From Hyphomicrobiaceae bacterium (GTDB taxonomy: Bacteria > Pseudomonadota > Alphaproteobacteria > Rhizobiales > Hyphomicrobiaceae), in contig JAGRKR010000643.1 of NCBI GenBank assembly GCA_020442225.1, positions 1 to 9,145 on the forward strand: DNA of 9,145 nucleotides, written 5' to 3'. Positions 4,314 through 9,145 of this stretch are shown piece after piece. The notes below the pieces were generated by a model. The model was not told where the DNA came from. It searched no databases and saw only the letters and a list, made by a program, of their open reading frames with translations. Every line of letters begins with the position of its first letter. Position 1 is the stretch's first letter. Both the position numbers and the translations under genes were made by a program.

Positions 4314-7300
4314 TCAGCGCAACGCGTCGAAGGATCGGCGCTGCACGGGGCGTGGCCGCGGCGGCACAAGCTGACCGTCCGGCTGCGTCAGCGGTGGCTG
4401 CGCGCCTTTCGGCGGCGCCGGCGGGGCCTCGGGTACAGGCGTCTGCAGAGCGCGCTCGCGCGCCCTGCGCTCCTCCTCCAGGCGTAGTCGCTCGGCTTCC
4501 TTGCGCGCCCGCTCCTCGTCGAGACGGCGCAGGCGCTCCAACTCCTCCACCTCGGTCTCCATCCGGCGCACGGTCAGCTCGCGCTCGAGCGAATCTGCGC
4601 TGATGCGCGGCTCGAGGCGCGCCAGATCGCCGAGCGGACCCTGATAGAACACGCCGACGCCCGGCAGCACCGGCTTGCCCGGCGCCAGCGGGGCCGGCAC
4701 GATCCGCCAGGAGCTGTCTACACGCAAGGCGGCGAACCGCACGGCGGTGGTTCCGGTCGCGATGCCATGCGGCGTCTCGATCCTCAGCGGCTCGGCCGAG
4801 AGAACGCCATCGGCGATCTTCAGAGCCAACGAGCGCGTGCCGACGTCCATGCTCGTCCTGGCGAGGCGCTCGGTCAGCAATCGCAGGAGCGCACCGTCAC
4901 CCTCCGCGCCCTTGAGCGTGAGGAAGGCGAGGGCGGCCTCCCGGACCGCTTGCGGCGCGACGCGGGCAAGCCGCGCGCCCGCGAGCTCCAGTCGTCCCGA
5001 GCCGGATACCACCGCCATGAGGCCGCGCGGACTGAGGCCGCTCCCCTTGAACGTCAGCGCAAGCGTGGCCTTGCCCTCCGCAACCGGCGGGACGGCGGCC
5101 GCCGCGCGGATCTGACGAAGGTCGGCACCCGTGAGCGAGAAAGCGGCTGCGAGCTCGGCGCCGCCGGGCTTTTCCGCGACCTTCAGCGTGCCGGCCAGAC
5201 GACCGCCGAGCGGGCGACCGTCCTTGAGATCGAGGACCACGGCGCCGGGCGCAAGGCGGATCTCGAGGTCGGCGTCGGGAACAACCAGCACATCGTCGAG
5301 GAAGAGGCGCGCCGCCCGCACGTGCAGCTTGGCCACCAGGCCTGCGAGACCCGAGAACTCGAATGCCGCCTCCGGCCAGGGCGAGCGATCCTGGCCCATG
5401 ACGCGGGCAGCCTCCTGAGCCGGATCGAGCGGCTTGAGAATGGGAGCGAGCAGCACCGGCATCGTCAGGCTGTCGGCCTCGAGGCGCGCCTCGATCAGCC
5501 GGTCCTTCTCGCGCCTGACCACGCGACCGCTGCCCCTGACGCGCGTATCACCGAGGGCCATGTCGATGTCGGAGATATCCAGCGCCTCGGGCGAGCCGGC
5601 GACCCGCGCGGTCATCGCCGTCGAGACCATGTCGATGCCGGACAATGCCGGCAGGCCAAAGAGGCGCACCGCTTCTGCGATGCGGCCAGCCTTGAGGGAG
5701 AGATTGCCGGCGAGCGAGGTTGCGCCCGGCTTGCGCACGATCTTGCCGTCGAAACTGGCGTTGAGGCCCGGCGTGTCCAGCCCGAGCAATGTATCGAGCC
5801 CCCGGCTCGGCATGCCGCGCGCCCTGAGCGAGAAGCGCCCCGGCGCAGCTTCCTCGCCATCACCAGCGGCCGGGGGCGGCATGGCCAGGATCTGGGCGAG
5901 GAGCTTGTGGCCATCGGGGCTCGCCAGAACGGCGGTCGTGTCGACATATCGATCGAGGGCACCGTCGAGCCCGCCGTCGAGGCGGATGGAGAAGCTCGCC
6001 CGTGTCGCCGCCAGCATGCCATCGAGCGTGAGGTCGGTCGAGCCCGCCCGCCGGCGGCTGAGATCGATGCCGCCCGCGAGACGCACCGGCAGCAGATACG
6101 TGTTGCCGGCAATGCGCTGTCTCACGTCGGCCGGCAGGGAGAGAGCGTCGGCAACGCGCTCGAGAGCCGCGGTACTCGTCGCGGTCACGAGAAAGCTCGC
6201 GCTCCCCTTGGGCTGCCCACCCTTCGCCGTCACGCGCGCATCGGCGGTGATGCCAAGTCCGTCATCGGTATTGAGCGCCAGCCTGGAAATGGTCAGTCGC
6301 TGCGGAGAAACTGCGAACCGGATGTCGACATCCCGCACATCGTGGCTCGCGAGTTTGACCCGGTCGAGCCGAAGCGCGACATCCGCCGTCTTGAGCCAGG
6401 CGAGAGCCGCCGGCAGCTTCGCCGAAGTCAATGCCTCCAGCAGGACCGGCACGAGCTGGCGGGTATCGGGCACGTTGCCCTTGGCGAGCGCCGTCAAATC
6501 GAGGCGACTGCTCTCGACGTCGAGCGCGAGCGCGGCGACCGGGGCGAGCCGATAGTCGATCTTGCCGGCAAGCGCGCTTCGCCCGAGTTCCGCCTCGAGG
6601 TCCGACACGGAAACGCGCGTCGCCGACGCGACGAGCTGGGTCGAGAGGCTGAACGGCTCGGCGAGTTCGAGCTTCATCGGAGCACGCGGCCCCGCAAGCC
6701 AATTGAGGAAGCGGGCGGCGTTCTGCCCGTGTGCCTTCACTTGGCCCGAAAAGCTCGCCGGAGCCCCGTCGGCAGCGAACGCCACCACCCCGTCGGCGGC
6801 AATGTGGCTGCTGCCCGGCAGATCCGCACTCAATCGCTGCAGCCGCAGGCTTTTTCCCGCGCCGTCCCGCTCGAGCGCGACGCGCATCCGTCCGGCGATC
6901 TCGCCTGCCAGGCCCGCCTGATCGATCGCGACCGACAGCCGCGATCGGCCCACCGCCGGCAAGCTGCGGTTGGCGAGGACCACGAACCGGCCGAGCGTCG
7001 CGAGGGGATCGCGGCTGCCCGCCATCCCCGCCATGTGATCGAGATCCAGCCAGCTCGAGGCCAACACCGCCTCGACCGAGACCGCTTTCGCCCAGGCGGC
7101 GGTGATGGCTCCCGTCAGGCGCTGCGGCTTGCCGTCCTGCTCGAACGACAGCGTCGCATCCTTGAGCTTCAACGACAGGGGATCAGCCTCGAGCTGGCCC
7201 TTGAGCTCGAGCTCGACACGCTTGTCCGCAGCCGCCTTGGCGGTCGACCCGGCCGTCGGCACTGGCAGACGCGCGGAAAGCGTGCCGGCGAGGCGCGGCC

Positions 7301-8009
7301 GTCCGGACTGGTGCACGAAGCGACCATCGAGCGCGTAGGAGTTCCCGCCCTGGACCTGGAGCCCCGCCCGGAAGCGCAGTGAGCCGTCCGCGTCCGTCGC
7401 CGTCGTAGCCAGACGCAACTCGCGTTGGCGGCCGTCGTGGACGAAACTCCCCTGGACCCTATATGGCCCCTCCAGCGTCTCGGCGGACAGCTCACCTTCG
7501 ATACCGACGAGGTCGAGCAGCTTGCCGCCGTCGATCGCGTGAACCGAGACGGTGCCATCGACGACGCGCACCGAGCGCAGCGCCACGTCGCTGGGAAGAT
7601 AAGGGCTCTTGCGCGCGCCGCGCCCGATGCCCTGCCAGTTGCCGCCGCCGTCGGCCGCGATCTGGAGGCGCAGTTGCGGCTTGCGCAGCTCGATCTGGTT
7701 GGCCTCGATCGCTCCCTTGAGCAGCGGCGGCACCGCCAGCCAGAGCGTGAACGTGTCGGCCCTGAAGAATGCCTCGCCGGTGCCGGCCTTCTCCTCCGCG
7801 ATCCGCACCTTCTCGAATCGGACATACGGTGCCGGCAGCAGCCTCAGCGTGACGTCGCCGCTCACGCGGACTTCGCGGCCGACGATGCGGGTCGCCTCCT
7901 CCTCGAACACGGCCCGGTAGCTGCCCCAGTCGACGAAGTACGGCACCGCGAACAGCGCGCACAACAGGACGGCGATGATACCGGCGATGTAGAGGAGCCC
8001 ATTCGTCAT
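4314..8009 (-). CDS. AsmA-family protein, large (YhdP/TamB-size), with coiled-coil and Pro-rich C-terminus
   Basis: 1231 residues. AsmA-like proteins are anchored in the inner membrane by one N-terminal helix. Their long periplasmic beta-groove is thought to carry phospholipid towards the outer membrane, and E. coli YhdP and TamB have similar length. Here a TM helix lies at about 5-26, directly followed by the AsmA N-terminal pattern VDWGSYRAVFEEEATRIVGREVRVSGDVTLRLLPAPYVRFEKV. Many beta-strand repeats of the type 'ADG..SFSGQV' follow, then an AsmA C-terminal domain at about 1000-1109 (GSGRLELAGARLARV, ALKIADGVLSAEPLRIETPHGIATG). An unusual tail follows: a highly charged coiled coil (about 1140-1189) and a Pro-rich end (about 1190-1231). 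GGGAG (8020-8016) lies 6 nt before the ATG, fixing the start. It converges on the 2TM gene with 32 bp between stops. Confidence 0.92.
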   Translation of the reverse strand: MTNGLLYIAGIIAVLLCALFAVPYFVDWGSYRAVFEEEATRIVGREVRVSGDVTLRLLPAPYVRFEKVRIAEEKAGTGEAFFRADTFTLWLAVPPLLKGAIEANQIELRKPQLRLQIAADGGGNWQGIGRGARKSPYLPSDVALRSVRVVDGTVSVHAIDGGKLLDLVGIEGELSAETLEGPYRVQGSFVHDGRQRELRLATTATDADGSLRFRAGLQVQGGNSYALDGRFVHQSGRPRLAGTLSARLPVPTAGSTAKAAADKRVELELKGQLEADPLSLKLKDATLSFEQDGKPQRLTGAITAAWAKAVSVEAVLASSWLDLDHMAGMAGSRDPLATLGRFVVLANRSLPAVGRSRLSVAIDQAGLAGEIAGRMRVALERDGAGKSLRLQRLSADLPGSSHIAADGVVAFAADGAPASFSGQVKAHGQNAARFLNWLAGPRAPMKLELAEPFSLSTQLVASATRVSVSDLEAELGRSALAGKIDYRLAPVAALALDVESSRLDLTALAKGNVPDTRQLVPVLLEALTSAKLPAALAWLKTADVALRLDRVKLASHDVRDVDIRFAVSPQRLTISRLALNTDDGLGITADARVTAKGGQPKGSASFLVTATSTAALERVADALSLPADVRQRIAGNTYLLPVRLAGGIDLSRRRAGSTDLTLDGMLAATRASFSIRLDGGLDGALDRYVDTTAVLASPDGHKLLAQILAMPPPAAGDGEEAAPGRFSLRARGMPSRGLDTLLGLDTPGLNASFDGKIVRKPGATSLAGNLSLKAGRIAEAVRLFGLPALSGIDMVSTAMTARVAGSPEALDISDIDMALGDTRVRGSGRVVRREKDRLIEARLEADSLTMPVLLAPILKPLDPAQEAARVMGQDRSPWPEAAFEFSGLAGLVAKLHVRAARLFLDDVLVVPDADLEIRLAPGAVVLDLKDGRPLGGRLAGTLKVAEKPGGAELAAAFSLTGADLRQIRAAAAVPPVAEGKATLALTFKGSGLSPRGLMAVVSGSGRLELAGARLARVAPQAVREAALAFLTLKGAEGDGALLRLLTERLARTSMDVGTRSLALKIADGVLSAEPLRIETPHGIATGTTAVRFAALRVDSSWRIVPAPLAPGKPVLPGVGVFYQGPLGDLARLEPRISADSLERELTVRRMETEVEELERLRRLDEERARKEAERLRLEEERRARERALQTPVPEAPPAPPKGAQPPLTQPDGQLVPPRPRPVQRRSFDALR

Positions 8010-8015
8010 CGCTCG

Positions 8016-8020
8016 CTCCC
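8016..8020 (-). promoter_or_regulatory. Shine-Dalgarno site of the AsmA-family gene
   Basis: GGGAG on the minus strand, 6 nt before the ATG at 8009. It supports this start, which also places the membrane anchor at residues 5-26, as expected for the family. Confidence 0.65.
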
Positions 8021-8197
8021 GGACTCAGGCCGCATCAACCCGCCCCGGTCGTCGCCGGGTGGCAGAAAGATTTGCGCGAGCCCCCTCCAGAACCACGCTC
8101 CGAGCCGTCATGTCGCGCGCTCCGGATCACCCGCATTTTCCAAGACACGGTGCATTGCCCCTTATGGCATATCGGCGCCAAAGATTGGATTACGATT

Positions 8198-8226
8198 TTG
8201 TAGAGGGCGCGGCATGGCGCTATGAA
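8198..8226 (+). promoter_or_regulatory. Candidate promoter of the CLC gene
   Basis: TTGTAG (8198-8203) and TATGAA (8221-8226) are separated by exactly 17 bp and match the -35 and -10 consensus at 3 and 4 of 6 positions. Initiation would fall near 8233, giving a leader of about 35 nt. Sequence-only call. Confidence 0.35.
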
Positions 8227-8267
8227 TTGCACTGGCGTGATCATGCTGCAGGGCGACCGGACACTTC

Positions 8268-9145
8268 ATGAGCGACAGGGAGGCAGGGACACCGGACACG
8301 AGCGGGGGCGCGCCAGTCGTCGGCAGCAAGCGCCCCGCCGCGGTGTCGCTCGGCAGCACGGGACAGGCGACCGGCCCTGTCGCCTGGCTGCGCGAATTGC
8401 TGCGCAGCCGCTTCATCCCCAACGTCGGCGACTTCCTGGCCGATCGCCAGCCGCTCGTGTGGCTCCTGGCGCTCGCTATCGGCATCGCCGTCGCCTATGC
8501 CGCCCTGCTCTTCCGCCTCCTTATCGGTTTCGTGCAGGTTTTCTGGCTCGGCACGACCTCGGAGCGCGTCTACTCCGCGGCGATGACCCTGCCGTGGTGG
8601 TGGATCATCGCCGGCCCGACCATCGGCGGCCTCATCGTCGGGCTCGTGCTCGATCGCTGGGTGAGCGGGCGGCGCGCCCATGCGGTGGCCGACGTCATCG
8701 AGGCCCGCGCCATCAGAGACTGCAGGATTCCCGTCGGCGTCGGCCTGTGGAGTGCGCTCGTCTCGGCCATTTCCCTCGGCTCCGGTGCGAGTGCCGGACG
8801 CGAGGGGCCCGTCGTGCATCTCGGCGCCACGCTCGCCTCCGCCGTCGAGGACCTCTTCCGCCTCTCGCCCGGCTCGCGGCGAACGCTGCTGGCGTGCGGC
8901 GTGGCGGCCGCTGTCTCCGCCTCGTTCAATGCCCCGCTGGCCGGCGTGCTGTTCGCACACGAGGTTATCCTCGCCCACTACGCCGTGCGGGCGTTCGTGC
9001 CCGTGGTCATCTCCTCGGTGGCCGGCGCCGTCATCGCACGCCTGCATTTCGGCAACTTCCCGGCGTTCTCGGTCCCCGGCTACCAGATCACCTCCTACCT
9101 CGAGTTTCCGGCGTTCGCGCTGCTCGGGCTCACCTGCGCCGTAGT
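8268..9145 (+). CDS. CLC-family chloride channel/transporter, N-terminal part (3' end outside window)
   Basis: 292 full codons are visible and the frame is open at the edge. CLC proteins are inner-membrane homodimers that move Cl- as channels or as Cl-/H+ antiporters. Hydrophobic helices begin at about 63 (PLVWLLALAIGIAVAYAAL). The signature GREGP is at 177-181, with the external gate glutamate at E179, followed by PVVHLGA. SFNAPLAGVLF (219-229) matches the conserved pore segment. The GSGIP anion-selectivity motif is strongly changed: the aligned residues are A137-H-A-V-A141, followed by DVIEA. The internal proton glutamate (E203 of E. coli ClcA) aligns with V233 in H231-E-V-I-L. The third motif (GxFxP) lies beyond the window. 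The ATG at 8268 is the first after an in-frame TGA (8238-8240), with only a weak AGGG 15 nt upstream. The first 40 residues look disordered. Confidence 0.92.
   Translation, partial: MSDREAGTPDTSGGAPVVGSKRPAAVSLGSTGQATGPVAWLRELLRSRFIPNVGDFLADRQPLVWLLALAIGIAVAYAALLFRLLIGFVQVFWLGTTSERVYSAAMTLPWWWIIAGPTIGGLIVGLVLDRWVSGRRAHAVADVIEARAIRDCRIPVGVGLWSALVSAISLGSGASAGREGPVVHLGATLASAVEDLFRLSPGSRRTLLACGVAAAVSASFNAPLAGVLFAHEVILAHYAVRAFVPVVISSVAGAVIARLHFGNFPAFSVPGYQITSYLEFPAFALLGLTCAV

Larger units (their letters stand above)
8010..8267. other. Divergent intergenic region between the AsmA and CLC genes
   Basis: 258 bp between two divergent starts, with a locally AT-richer stretch at about 8135-8205. It should carry promoters for both genes. 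The best plus-strand candidate is at 8198-8226; no minus-strand -35/-10 pair stands out. Short frames through the region on both strands lack ribosome sites and protein-like composition, so it is treated as non-coding. Confidence 0.5.

Noticed and set aside
4767..7382. 871-residue open frame on the plus strand inside the AsmA gene
   Set aside because: It is antisense to a clearly recognised AsmA-family gene, rich in Arg, Glu, Gln, His and Ala with no domain, hydrophobic core or motif, and lacks a ribosome site. Long antisense frames are common opposite GC-rich genes.
7425..8225. 266-residue plus-strand frame spanning the AsmA 5' end and the intergenic region
   Set aside because: It overlaps the AsmA membrane anchor in antisense, shows no protein features and lacks a ribosome site.
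8035..8271. Small frames of about 70 residues on both strands in the AsmA-CLC intergenic region
   Set aside because: No ribosome sites or motifs, and they overlap the region that must hold two divergent promoters.

Overview
The window is GC-rich (roughly two thirds G+C) bacterial chromosome with strongly GC-biased third codon positions. The UvrD-type helicase, the bactofilin with an MFS-type N-terminus, the YhdP-sized AsmA protein and the E-V-I-type CLC protein together suggest an alphaproteobacterium, probably Hyphomicrobiales. That assignment rests on resemblance from memory, not on a search. I see no mobile element, CRISPR array, tRNA or rRNA.

Layout, left to right. (1) 1-1004, minus: N-terminal 334 residues of a UvrD/PcrA helicase, cut by the window edge, with a near-leaderless promoter candidate. 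(2) 1079-1107: a terminator hairpin. (3) 1134-1550, minus: a small exported protein, extremely basic and Val/His-rich. (4) 1551-1876: a divergent intergenic region with an operator-like palindrome. (5) 1877-2659, plus: an SDR-fold protein whose catalytic Tyr/Lys/Ser positions are all replaced. (6) 2660-2937: a non-coding gap with three inverted repeats. (7) 2938-3411, plus: a bactofilin, then 3511-4281, plus: an unrecognised protein with two membrane helices and a beta-rich soluble part, possibly one operon. (8) 4314-8009, minus: a 1231-residue AsmA-family protein convergent with the previous gene. (9) 8010-8267: a divergent promoter region. (10) 8268 to the end, plus: a CLC chloride channel/transporter, truncated by the right edge.

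By function this is mostly a housekeeping and cell-envelope neighbourhood. Bactofilin (membrane-associated scaffold), the 2TM protein, the AsmA protein (envelope lipid homeostasis) and CLC (inner-membrane anion transport) all act at or on the envelope, but nothing shows that they form one pathway. The items most worth a second look are the 2TM plus beta-rich protein beside the bactofilin, the acid-free exported cationic protein, the SDR without a catalytic tetrad, and the CLC protein that keeps its external gate glutamate but lacks the internal proton glutamate. I did not find a clear new multi-gene system.
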